Assembly: GCA_021160955.1 (NCBI GenBank)
Contig: JAGHBM010000027.1
Coordinates: 1 to 12,037 of the forward strand
Length of the DNA stretch: 12,037 nucleotides
Reading direction: 5' to 3'
DNA from: Candidatus Aenigmatarchaeota archaeon
Lineage (GTDB): Archaea; Aenigmatarchaeota; Aenigmatarchaeia; PWEA01; JAGHBM01
The position numbers were made by a program, and so were the translations under genes. The notes below the pieces were generated by a model. The model saw nothing but the letters and a program-made list of their open reading frames with translations. It was not told the DNA's origin and did no database searches. Each line of letters begins with the position of its first letter. Position 1 is the stretch's first letter. Positions 1 to 5,123 of the stretch are shown piece by piece.

Positions 1-56
1 AAAAGCAACCAATGCTTCGTTCTTTCCCTGAAGGCTTTCTTTTGAATAAAGGCTTC
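1..56 (-). other. Partial T-loop intron (or split-tRNA trailer) of tRNA-Val
   Basis: This sequence follows the 5' exon directly. On the minus strand it has a hairpin-like element, GAAGCCTTT (56-48) against AAAGCCTTC, with one C-C mismatch. It has a second hairpin near the window edge, AAGCA/TGCTT around a TTGGT loop (minus strand, near positions 3-17). No match to the T-stem or acceptor 3' strands lies in it. Its 3' boundary is out of view, so length and splice structure cannot be given. Confidence 0.55.
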
Positions 57-115
57 TTTGAACTCCCGACCTCCGCCCTGTGAAAGCGGCGTCATAGCCA
101 CTAGACCACCGGCCC
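1..115 (-). tRNA. tRNA-Val(CAC), 5' part, interrupted in the T-loop; 3' end outside window
   Basis: Read on the minus strand from 115, the acceptor strand is GGGCCGG (115-109), followed by a D-arm closed by GTC/GAC. The anticodon arm is CCGCT-TTCACAG-GGCGG (89-73), with anticodon CAC at 82-80. The variable loop AGGTC and the T-stem strand GGGAG (67-63) follow, and the T-loop starts TTCAAA (62-57). The layout matches archaeal tRNA-Val. After position 57 the expected CTCCC and CCGGCCC do not appear, so the gene is interrupted at about tRNA position 59/60. The remaining 56 nt are then intron, or the 3' trailer of a split tRNA. The 3' exon is not in the window. The anticodon stem ends in a T.G wobble and G38 is slightly unusual. 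Identity is firm; the reason for the missing 3' part is inferred. Confidence 0.85.
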
Positions 116-178
116 ATGAAAAACGACTCAATTGCTTTAATCTTTTTAAATCAACATATTTAAAATATATTCGATACC
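116..178. promoter_or_regulatory. Divergent promoter region, tRNA-Val (-) and 179 gene (+)
   Basis: These 63 nt lie between the tRNA 5' end and the ATG at 179. On the minus strand TTTAAAAAG (150-142) is centred about 30 nt upstream of the tRNA, a good distance for an archaeal TATA box. The plus strand has TTTTTAAAT (143-151) and TTTAAAATATAT (159-170). The first could serve a leaderless transcript starting near 179. No strong Shine-Dalgarno lies before 179, which agrees with leaderless initiation. The calls rest on sequence and spacing only. Confidence 0.5.
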
Positions 179-643
179 ATGTCCCCAAGACAAAAATACA
201 AAAGGCTTCGAGAAAAATACAAGTTACCGCCACTAGAAAAACTGGAAGCTATGTTTGCGTTCAAACTCGGCAAAGATTCTGAGAACGTACTATTTGATGT
301 TTGTAAAGGCATATTCGAAAGTATAGAATTTGCAAAGGACATTCTTGAACCGATCCTCTTCTTAAACGAGGGTTCGAAACCGTCAGATTTTTACGAGGCA
401 AGCCTCATAGAAAAGAGAAAGTGCTTCTCTGTCTACAAAAAAGTAATGGGACTGAGATGGAAGTATGCAAAGCTCTATTTTGATTCGAGGGAGAAAAACC
501 TCGTCAGTTTCATAAATGAGTCATATGAAATCTGGAAAAAAGATATACAAAAGAAGCTAATCGAATTGACGGATAAGTTGGAAAAGGGATGGAAGAATTA
601 CAAGATAAAGAGTAAGGAAGAAAAACAAACATACCTTGGTTGA
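179..643 (+). CDS. Small helical protein of unknown function (154 aa)
   Basis: I do not recognise a named family. The protein starts MSPRQKYKRLREKYKLPP, is rich in Lys, Glu and aromatic residues, and looks all-helical. It has no signal peptide or membrane segment. A last helix (about residues 115-150) is strongly charged and could form a coiled coil. Two cysteines lie in the first half and one near residue 81, with no CxxC pair. The ATG at 179 is chosen because it directly follows the divergent promoter. The stop codon ends at 643 and the next gene's ATG is at 645, so the two are almost certainly co-transcribed. A cytoplasmic, possibly nucleic-acid- or protein-binding role fits the basic character, but that is a guess. 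Confidence 0.75.
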   Translation: MSPRQKYKRLREKYKLPPLEKLEAMFAFKLGKDSENVLFDVCKGIFESIEFAKDILEPILFLNEGSKPSDFYEASLIEKRKCFSVYKKVMGLRWKYAKLYFDSREKNLVSFINESYEIWKKDIQKKLIELTDKLEKGWKNYKIKSKEEKQTYLG

Positions 644-644
644 A

Positions 645-1115
645 ATGAAAATAAAAGATCTCGTAAATAAAATCAAGAATGAGAAAGAAATAAAGGACAT
701 ACTCAAAAACGGAGGATTTCTTGTATCAATCTTGTCAATTCTCGAACCAGATGAAAGTATAAAGACGTGGTACATTGGGTTCTATGATCCTTCTGACAAA
801 AAGATAACGGAAGCTATAGTTACAGATGAATCTCTGAAAATAGAGGAACCGGATGATCCTCTGAGAGAGATAAACAACAACCTAGATATGGAATATATGA
901 AAATAGACCCAGACAATGCAATAAATATAGCGAAAGGAGAATTGAACAAATACAAAATCTCTACAAAAAAGATAATAATCTCCTTCCAGAAGAAAGAAAA
1001 ATACGTCTGGAATGTCAACTTCGTTGGAAGCCTCGGTCACTTGATAACCATTGACATTGATTCTGTGAACGGAAAAATATTGAACAGTAAAGAAGTCAAC
1101 ATACTTAGAAGATGA
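645..1115 (+). CDS. PepSY-like small protein
   Basis: This protein of about 156 aa starts MKIKDLVNKIKN. Its second half has the look of a PepSY domain: a helix with NAINIAKGEL, then a strand-rich stretch with VWNVNF and the closing IDIDSVNGKIL typical of PepSY repeats. The first half, with WYIGFYDPSDKKIT, may be a second degenerate copy of the same fold. No signal peptide or membrane helix is visible, so it is probably cytoplasmic, whereas many PepSY proteins act outside the cell. I chose ATG 645 over the in-frame TTG at 636 because the previous gene stops at 643 and ATG is the stronger codon. The gene ends 10 nt before the 3' end of the convergent tRNA-Ile. Domain assignment is by pattern and moderately sure; the function is unknown. 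Confidence 0.7.
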   Translation: MKIKDLVNKIKNEKEIKDILKNGGFLVSILSILEPDESIKTWYIGFYDPSDKKITEAIVTDESLKIEEPDDPLREINNNLDMEYMKIDPDNAINIAKGELNKYKISTKKIIISFQKKEKYVWNVNFVGSLGHLITIDIDSVNGKILNSKEVNILRR

Positions 1116-1204
1116 TTGATTATATTGGTGGACCCGGCCGGATTCTCACCGAACCGCAAGGGGACAAGCCCCCTTCAGTTCTAGGGAATTCCTGATTCCC
1201 CCAA

Positions 1205-1243
1205 TTTTTGGTTGGGATAAACGAACCCAACAATGTATATTTA
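1205..1243. repeat. Duplicated hairpin module, copy 1, inside the T-loop insertion
   Basis: Plus-strand order is TTTTTGGTTGGG (1205-1216), a 9-nt spacer, CCCAAC (1226-1231), then TATATTTA (1236-1243). GTTGGG and CCCAAC form a hairpin. The same order of elements recurs at 1319-1357. Confidence 0.8.
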
Positions 1244-1318
1244 GTTGAGTTTGCTATACTCAACCAAACTTCTTGGCAAACTGAAGGTTTGCAAGTTTTG
1301 GGAAGTACAGAGACTTTC

Positions 1319-1357
1319 TTTTTGGTTGGGTTGCCCATGGGACCCAACCTATATTTA
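1319..1357. repeat. Duplicated hairpin module, copy 2, inside the T-loop insertion
   Basis: TTTTTGGTTGGG (1319-1330) is identical to copy 1 over 12 nt. It is followed by a different spacer, CCCAACC (1343-1349) and TATATTTA (1350-1357). The spacer differs from copy 1 while the pairing is kept, which suggests that RNA structure rather than sequence is conserved. Confidence 0.8.
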
Positions 1358-1391
1358 CAAGGAATCTGTTTTCGAACCGGCGACCTCCGGC

Positions 1392-1416
1392 TTTTACGCC
1401 TTTTAGCTCAGTGGCC
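1392..1416 (-). other. tRNA-Ile intron 2 (anticodon loop, bulge-helix-bulge)
   Basis: This 25-nt insertion lies at the 3' side of the anticodon loop (37/38 or 38/39; the repeated A makes these equal). It fits the archaeal splicing motif well. TTAT of the anticodon loop pairs with GTAA in the intron (one T.G), with three-nt bulges AAG on both strands. The inner helix is GCC/GGC and the outer helix is the CCGG/CCGG anticodon stem. Removal by the splicing endonuclease is the natural reading. Confidence 0.85.
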
Positions 1417-1431
1417 TTATAAGACCGGCGC

Positions 1432-1454
1432 TTTAGCCTTGGGTATTACCCCAA
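1432..1454 (-). other. tRNA-Ile intron 1 (D-arm, about position 23/24)
   Basis: This 23-nt insertion splits the 3' strand of the D-stem (GA|GC). It folds as a small hairpin, TTGGG/CCCAA around GTAATA. Exon bases TTAG just upstream pair with CTAA at the intron 3' end, which resembles the central helix of a relaxed bulge-helix-bulge. The product does not change if the boundary is moved by one A. Confidence 0.8.
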
Positions 1455-1479
1455 TCTAACCAAACTGAGCCACGGGTCC

Positions 1480-1692
1480 ACAATTACGTAAATTGGTATG
1501 ATTTTTATTTATTTGTTTTATAAATAAGTAACTCAACAATAAATTTTTAAGTAAAATTGCAAGTATAGCAATATACCATGATGATGCCTTAGATAGTAAA
1601 TTTTAAATATTTGTTTTGGAAATTTAATTACTACTAAGACGAATTTTTGTGTCTTTTAGTGCATAAAAATTACGTGTGGAGGTGTGTATATT
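1480..1692 (+). promoter_or_regulatory. AT-rich intergenic leader of the thermosome gene
   Basis: No gene is seen here. The best plus-strand TATA candidate is TTTTAAATAT near 1601-1610. It would leave a leader of about 65 nt ending in GGAGGTG (1678-1684), a strong Shine-Dalgarno 8 nt before ATG 1693. An interrupted inverted repeat, ACTAAGAC (1633-1640) with GTCTTTTAGT (1651-1660), lies inside the supposed leader and may be a regulator site or RNA hairpin. Heat-shock control is usual for this gene family but is not shown by the sequence. Confidence 0.45.
1500..1512 (-). promoter_or_regulatory. Probable TATA box of tRNA-Ile
   Basis: On the minus strand AAATAAAAAT (about 1510-1501) is centred some 26 nt upstream of the mature tRNA 5' end at 1479. 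A further candidate, TTTATAAAAC, lies upstream at about 1516-1525. The call rests on spacing and composition. Confidence 0.4.
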
Positions 1693-3318
1693 ATGAATGG
1701 ACAACAACCCATATTCATTCTACCCGAAGGTACTATAAGAGATATTGGTAAAAGTGCTCAAAAGAGCAATATAGCGGCCGCAAAGGCCATTGGAGACACC
1801 GTCAGGACAACTTTGGGTCCCAAGGGAATGGACAAGATGCTCGTGGATTCCATCGGAGACGTAGTAATAACTAACGACGGTGTGACCATCCTGGATGAAA
1901 TGGAAATAGAGCATCCGGCAGCAAAGATGATGGTGGAAGTCGCAAAGACGCAGGAAGAAACAGTCGGCGACGGAACCACGACCGCAGTAATATTTGCTGC
2001 CGAACTTCTTAAAAAGGCAGAAGAGTTATTGGACCAGAACATACATCCAACAGTTATAACAAGAGGTTACAAGACCGCAAAAGAAAAGGCTCTTGAAATT
2101 TTGGTAAACAAAATTGCAAAAGATATTGACCCAAAAAAAGACAGAGAAATGTTGAAAAAAATTGCGATCACGGCAATGACCGGTAAGAGTGTTGAAAGAA
2201 CGTCAGACCATCTTGCAGAAATAGCAGTCAAGGCAGTTGAGATGATTCAAGACGGTGAAACTATAGACATAGATGACATAAAACTCGAGAAAAAACAAGG
2301 CGGTGGTATAGAAGACACAGAACTCATAAAGGGAGTTGTGATAGACAAGGAAGTGGCACACGACGGAATGTCAAAAAAAGTTACAGATGCAAAGATCGCA
2401 TTGATCGACTCTGCACTTGAGATAAAGGAAACAGAAACTGAAGCAAAGATAAACATATCATCTCCAGAACAGTTGGAGGCATTCTTACAGCAGGAAGAGA
2501 GAATGATAAAGGATATGGTAGACAAGATAGTAAAAAGTGGTGCAAACGTGGTATTCTGTCAAAAAGGAATAGACGATGCCGCACTGCATTACCTTGCGAA
2601 GAACAACATACTTGCAGTCAGAAGGGTTAAGAAATCCGATATGGATGCATTGGCGAAGGCAACCGGTGCAAAGATAACCACTGACCTCGACGACCTATCC
2701 GAAGATGTCCTGGGATATGCAGAGACCGTGACGGAAGAGAAGATATCCGGCGAAAAAATGGTCTTTGTGAGAGGATGTAAATCACCAAAATCCGTGTCAA
2801 TACTGATAAGGGGTGGAACAGAACACGTAGTTGACGAAGTGGAGAGAGCAATAAAAGATGCCATAGGAGGTATAATAGCAGCAATTCAGGACAAAAAGAT
2901 AGTAGTCGGTGGAGGTGCGACCGAGATAGAACTCTCAAAGGAGTTGAGAAGCTTTGCGCAAGGCCAACCAGGAAAAGAGCAGTTTGCAATGTTGGCATTT
3001 GCAGATGCACTTGAAGTGGTACCAAGGACTCTTGCAGAGAATGCCGGACTGGATGCAATAGACATGCTCGTCAACCTCAGGGCAGCACACGACCAAGGAA
3101 AAACCAGTTTCGGACTGGATGTCTACAAAGGAGAAGTAGCCGACATGATAGAACTTGGAGTCATAGAACCACTCAAGATTAAAACCCAAGCAATAAAAAG
3201 TGGTAGTGAAGCGGCAGAGATGATTCTGAGAATAGACGACGTGATAAATGCAGGAAAGCTCAGTAAAGGAAGTGGAGAAAGCGGTCCAGGAGCTGGAGGC
3301 GGAATGCCTCCTTACTAA
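1693..3318 (+). CDS. thsA: Thermosome subunit (group II chaperonin)
   Basis: This 541-aa protein has the full length of archaeal thermosome subunits, which form double-ring ATP-driven folding chambers in the cytoplasm. In the N-terminal equatorial domain are LGPKGMDKM (41-49), TNDGVTIL (60-67) and the nucleotide-binding GDGTTT (92-97). The apical domain lies in the middle, and the C-terminal equatorial part carries GGGATEIELS. The tail ends GGGMPPY, a Gly/Met-rich end typical of the family. ATG 1693 is chosen over an in-frame GTG at 1684 because GGAGGTG (1678-1684) sits at proper distance before it and MNGQQPIFILPEG is the usual N-terminus. It is a stand-alone gene: another promoter follows directly at 3328. 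The symbol is generic, as alpha and beta types cannot be told apart here. Confidence 0.97.
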   Translation: MNGQQPIFILPEGTIRDIGKSAQKSNIAAAKAIGDTVRTTLGPKGMDKMLVDSIGDVVITNDGVTILDEMEIEHPAAKMMVEVAKTQEETVGDGTTTAVIFAAELLKKAEELLDQNIHPTVITRGYKTAKEKALEILVNKIAKDIDPKKDREMLKKIAITAMTGKSVERTSDHLAEIAVKAVEMIQDGETIDIDDIKLEKKQGGGIEDTELIKGVVIDKEVAHDGMSKKVTDAKIALIDSALEIKETETEAKINISSPEQLEAFLQQEERMIKDMVDKIVKSGANVVFCQKGIDDAALHYLAKNNILAVRRVKKSDMDALAKATGAKITTDLDDLSEDVLGYAETVTEEKISGEKMVFVRGCKSPKSVSILIRGGTEHVVDEVERAIKDAIGGIIAAIQDKKIVVGGGATEIELSKELRSFAQGQPGKEQFAMLAFADALEVVPRTLAENAGLDAIDMLVNLRAAHDQGKTSFGLDVYKGEVADMIELGVIEPLKIKTQAIKSGSEAAEMILRIDDVINAGKLSKGSGESGPGAGGGMPPY

Positions 3319-3327
3319 ACAAAAATC

Positions 3328-3337
3328 TTTATAAATA
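3328..3337 (+). promoter_or_regulatory. TATA box of the first pilus transcription unit
   Basis: TTTATAAATA is centred about 26 nt before ATG 3358, with no Shine-Dalgarno between them. This is the arrangement of a leaderless archaeal transcript that begins at or next to the start codon. Confidence 0.7.
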
Positions 3338-3357
3338 GCCCAAAATAAACTATATTT

Positions 3358-3810
3358 ATGAATATCTCCAGGGAAGATGACGAATACGAAGTAATTCCAG
3401 TAGGTCCGCTTAAAAAACTCGAAGAAAGGATTGAAAAACTCGAAAAGGAAAGGGAAACTGTTTCTACACATGAGTTTATAAGGGAAATTCTCGATCTCAT
3501 TGAAAGCAACCAGAAACTCGTTGATGAGATAGTTAAGGCAAACGACGAATTAAGGGAGGAACTCTCCAAGATACCCGGAAAAATTGATGAACTTCTGAAA
3601 GCGTGGAGAGAATTCATAGATCTTCTTAAGGAAGCTGGTGTCTCGGAGTCCAGTGGAACGGAGGGTAGCGGGATATCAAGTGATAAACTCGACGAACTCA
3701 TAAGCCTGAATAAAGAGATGTTGGAAGCTATAAAATCCATGAAAGAAAAGAATGAACCCGTGAGTTATGTTAGAAAATATCCGAAGATAAGAATAAGGAG
3801 GAGTGCATGA
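3358..3810 (+). CDS. Coiled-coil protein at the head of the pilus locus
   Basis: The 150-aa protein starts MNISREDDEYEVIPVGPL and then runs into heptad-like helices (LKKLEERIEKLEKERE, about 18-33) and a long helical part to about residue 97. A Ser/Gly-rich linker (about 98-108, SSGTEGSGISS) leads to a second helix and a basic tail, KYPKIRIRRSA. There is no signal peptide or membrane segment. I do not know a named function. It lies first in the unit upstream of the pilin, and its coiled coils suggest a cytoplasmic adaptor or scaffold, by loose analogy with archaellum proteins FlaC/D/E; that role is inferred. Its stop overlaps the ribosome-binding region of the next gene, so the two are coupled. 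Confidence 0.8.
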   Translation: MNISREDDEYEVIPVGPLKKLEERIEKLEKERETVSTHEFIREILDLIESNQKLVDEIVKANDELREELSKIPGKIDELLKAWREFIDLLKEAGVSESSGTEGSGISSDKLDELISLNKEMLEAIKSMKEKNEPVSYVRKYPKIRIRRSA

Positions 3811-3814
3811 AACC

Positions 3815-4000
3815 ATGAGAAAAAAACAAAATTATAGTATAATATTGTTCGAAAAAATCGCAACAATTGTAATATCGATTGTTCTCGTATCAATTGGGTT
3901 CGTTGCCATGATGTTCTCCGGAACACAATACATCTCAATCTATCAAGGAATATCGATAGTGTTGTTCATAGTGGTGATTATCATCCTGTTAATGATTTAA
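3815..4000 (+). CDS. Small two-TM membrane protein (61 aa)
   Basis: The protein starts MRKKQNYSIILFEK and has two membrane helices, about residues 12-34 and 40-61, with a short polar turn (SGTQYISIYQG). The positive N-terminus predicts an N-in, C-in hairpin. ATG 3815 is preferred to the in-frame GTG at 3803 because AGGAGGAG (3796-3803) overlaps that GTG but sits at workable distance from 3815. The gene follows the coiled-coil gene by 4 nt and precedes the pilin. No family is recognised. A membrane partner of the coiled-coil protein or of the pilus platform is a reasonable guess only. Confidence 0.7.
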   Translation: MRKKQNYSIILFEKIATIVISIVLVSIGFVAMMFSGTQYISIYQGISIVLFIVVIIILLMI

Positions 4001-4025
4001 ATAAGAGTAAGTGAAATAAAAAATT

Positions 4026-4033
4026 AAGGAGGT
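4026..4033 (+). promoter_or_regulatory. Strong Shine-Dalgarno of the pilin gene
   Basis: AAGGAGGT lies 6 nt before ATG 4040 and is among the best ribosome-binding sites in the window. It fits a highly translated structural subunit read from an upstream promoter. Confidence 0.85.
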
Positions 4034-4039
4034 TATAAA

Positions 4040-4453
4040 ATGAAAAAAGGTATAACACCCGTAATTGCAATGATATTATTGATTTTGATAGTGGTTGCAC
4101 TGGGTGGAGTATTTGCAGCATGGACAATGAGAACATTCAAAAGTGTTCAGGGAAGTGGAGAAGAGCAGATAGAACAGATATCAGGACAACTTCAAAAGTC
4201 AGTGGTTATAGACAACGTGAACTGCGAAAAAAACTTGATATACATAAAGAATACTGGCTCTGTTAACGTGACCAAGAGTGAACTCGGAGTATACATCAAC
4301 GATACACTACTGAGCAGTTTTGATGCAACACCGGAAGAAGTGGCACCAAATCAAATAATGACAATAAACACAACGCCTACTAATCTCACTGGGGGAACGA
4401 TAAAGATCTCTCTTGGTGCAGGGATACAGGATTCAACCGATCAGTGCGCTTAA
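4040..4453 (+). CDS. Type IV pilin with class III signal peptide, probable major subunit
   Basis: The 137-aa precursor starts MKKGITPVIAMILLILIVV. KKG followed by ITPVIA and a hydrophobic helix to about residue 28 is the archaeal pilin N-terminal signature, with predicted prepilin-peptidase cleavage after Gly4. The hydrophobic helix would form the filament core. The rest is a small, probably beta-rich domain with four N-glycosylation sequons (N76, N87, N110, N115). Only two cysteines are present, C62 and C136 next to the C-terminus, which could form a disulfide. A strong ribosome-binding site before it and a T-rich terminator just after it suggest higher expression than the downstream genes, hence the call of major subunit. 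The prepilin peptidase is not encoded in this window. Confidence 0.9.
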   Translation: MKKGITPVIAMILLILIVVALGGVFAAWTMRTFKSVQGSGEEQIEQISGQLQKSVVIDNVNCEKNLIYIKNTGSVNVTKSELGVYINDTLLSSFDATPEEVAPNQIMTINTTPTNLTGGTIKISLGAGIQDSTDQCA

Positions 4454-4464
4454 AGACCACTCAT

Positions 4465-4480
4465 CCTTTTTTTATTTTTT
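4465..4480 (+). terminator. T-rich archaeal terminator after the pilin
   Basis: Seven T (4467-4473), one A and six T (4475-4480) follow the pilin stop by 13 nt, with no stem needed. Oligo-T runs are the usual intrinsic termination signal in archaea. Termination here would separate the pilin message from the downstream assembly genes, at least partly. Confidence 0.7.
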
Positions 4481-4483
4481 AAG

Positions 4484-4494
4484 TTTTAAATATT
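4484..4494 (+). promoter_or_regulatory. TATA box of the pilus assembly unit
   Basis: TTTTAAATATT is centred about 27 nt before ATG 4516, with no Shine-Dalgarno, so a leaderless transcript is predicted. It comes directly after the terminator and so starts an independent transcription unit running to 10956. Confidence 0.7.
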
Positions 4495-4515
4495 GTGCTC
4501 AGCATATCACTATTT

Positions 4516-5118
4516 ATGAAGGGTCAATCTCAGGTAATTGTAGGTGTCCTTCTCGTTTTAATAATGATCATACTCGTCGGGGTAACGTACTTCTGGGGCA
4601 TCCCCCTGATCCAAAAACAAAAGGATGTCGTTACGGTTTCAAATACCGAAAGATTTCTCAAGGACCTCAACGATAAAATCCAAGACGTGGCCAAAAACGG
4701 GGGGACTCGAAAAATAACTGTAGACATACCCGGAGAGCTTATCCTTGACGACAAAAAGGACATGTTTATATTGACGTTCAAAACCACCGGAGATATCATT
4801 GCAACCAATACCGATATTTACCTTGTTGGAGATGAAAGAAAAGAAGTTCCCATCGGTGATGAACCTGGAGTAATCTTAGTCAGATCGAGAGACACAGGCA
4901 AGAAATACAACATAACTGAAAGATTGTATTACAGAAATCTTACAGGAGGAACTTCTGGTGGAAAACAAAACAAATACAAAATAGATTTAATAGGACTTGG
5001 AAAATCCACAATAGGAGGGAATAACCATGAAATAACCATAAGAGAATTCAAGAGTGAGATAATAGAAACCCCGACAGAGAAAATATACGTAACAAAAGTT
5101 TATGTGAGAATGGAGTAA
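4516..5118 (+). CDS. Prepilin-like protein, minor pilin (200 aa)
   Basis: It starts MKGQSQVIVGVLLVLIMIIL: a short basic start, Gly3, then Gln-Ser-Gln and one hydrophobic helix (about 6-28). This fits a class III signal peptide cut after Gly3. The ectodomain of about 170 residues looks beta-rich, has two N-glycosylation sequons (NIT and NLT near residues 134-144), a Gly-rich loop GGTSGGK and no cysteine. I chose ATG 4516 over in-frame GTG 4495 because the signal motif starts there and the TATA box is 27 nt before it. It is followed after 5 nt by another prepilin-like gene. The role as a minor pilin or pilus-base subunit is inferred from signal type and position. Confidence 0.85.
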   Translation: MKGQSQVIVGVLLVLIMIILVGVTYFWGIPLIQKQKDVVTVSNTERFLKDLNDKIQDVAKNGGTRKITVDIPGELILDDKKDMFILTFKTTGDIIATNTDIYLVGDERKEVPIGDEPGVILVRSRDTGKKYNITERLYYRNLTGGTSGGKQNKYKIDLIGLGKSTIGGNNHEITIREFKSEIIETPTEKIYVTKVYVRME

Positions 5119-5123
5119 TTTTT

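Larger units (their letters stand above)
1143..1370 (-). other. tRNA-Ile insertion 3, 228 nt in the T-loop (position 59/60)
   Basis: The insertion lies between TTCGAA (1376-1371) and T60 (1142) and is flanked by GAA on both sides. It has no convincing ORF. It is full of inverted repeats: 1324-1330/1343-1349, 1272-1281/1287-1295, 1244-1250/1258-1264, 1211-1216/1226-1231, 1184-1189/1195-1200 and 1158-1163/1170-1175. At the splice junction TTCG (exon) can pair with TGAG (intron) using two wobbles and AAA/AAT bulges, but no solid inner helix follows. It is therefore at best a relaxed bulge-helix-bulge. Group I core elements were looked for and not convincingly found. Whether it is an oversized intron, a mobile insertion or encodes an RNA is open. 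Confidence 0.75.
1126..1479 (-). tRNA. tRNA-Ile(UAU) with three insertions (D-arm, anticodon loop, T-loop)
   Basis: The minus strand begins with acceptor GGACCCG (1479-1473) and ends with its exact complement CGGGTCC (1136-1130), then A and an encoded CCA (1128-1126). Four exons, 1479-1455, 1431-1417, 1391-1371 and 1142-1126, join to a 78-nt cloverleaf. Its D-stem is GCTC/GAGC, its anticodon arm CCGGT-CTTATAA-GCCGG, its variable loop AGGTC and its T-arm GCCGG-TTCGAAT-CCGGC. The anticodon is TAT at 1421-1419, reading AUA. All stems pair once 23, 25 and 228 nt are removed. The sequence closely follows archaeal tRNA-Ile. Exact splice points can slide by 1-3 nt because of repeated A or GAA at the junctions. 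Archaeal tRNAs with several introns are known; the 228-nt length is unusual. Confidence 0.9.

Noticed and set aside
58..282. Reading frame starting inside the tRNA-Val and overlapping the 179 gene
   Set aside because: It begins within tRNA exon sequence and is out of frame with the better-supported gene at 179.
1143..1370. Group I intron in the tRNA T-loop
   Set aside because: A stretch like the conserved R element (CAGAGACT) appears only on the plus strand, and no matching S element or P3/P7 pair follows. A group I splice after a U would also lose base C56 of the T-loop. The long-range pairs found do not have group I spacing.
1208..1459. Open reading frames across the tRNA-Ile region on both strands (plus 1208-1459, minus 1120-1347)
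   Set aside because: They run through tRNA exons and hairpins, have no ribosome-binding site and give no protein-like composition.
1577..1600. C/D box sRNA, from an ATGATGA match to the C box
   Set aside because: No D, D' or C' boxes occur at suitable spacing; a single 7-mer in AT-rich DNA is expected by chance.
2627..3058. Long antisense frames under the thermosome and pilus genes
   Set aside because: They mirror codon structure of the real genes on the other strand, have no start signals and encode no recognisable protein.
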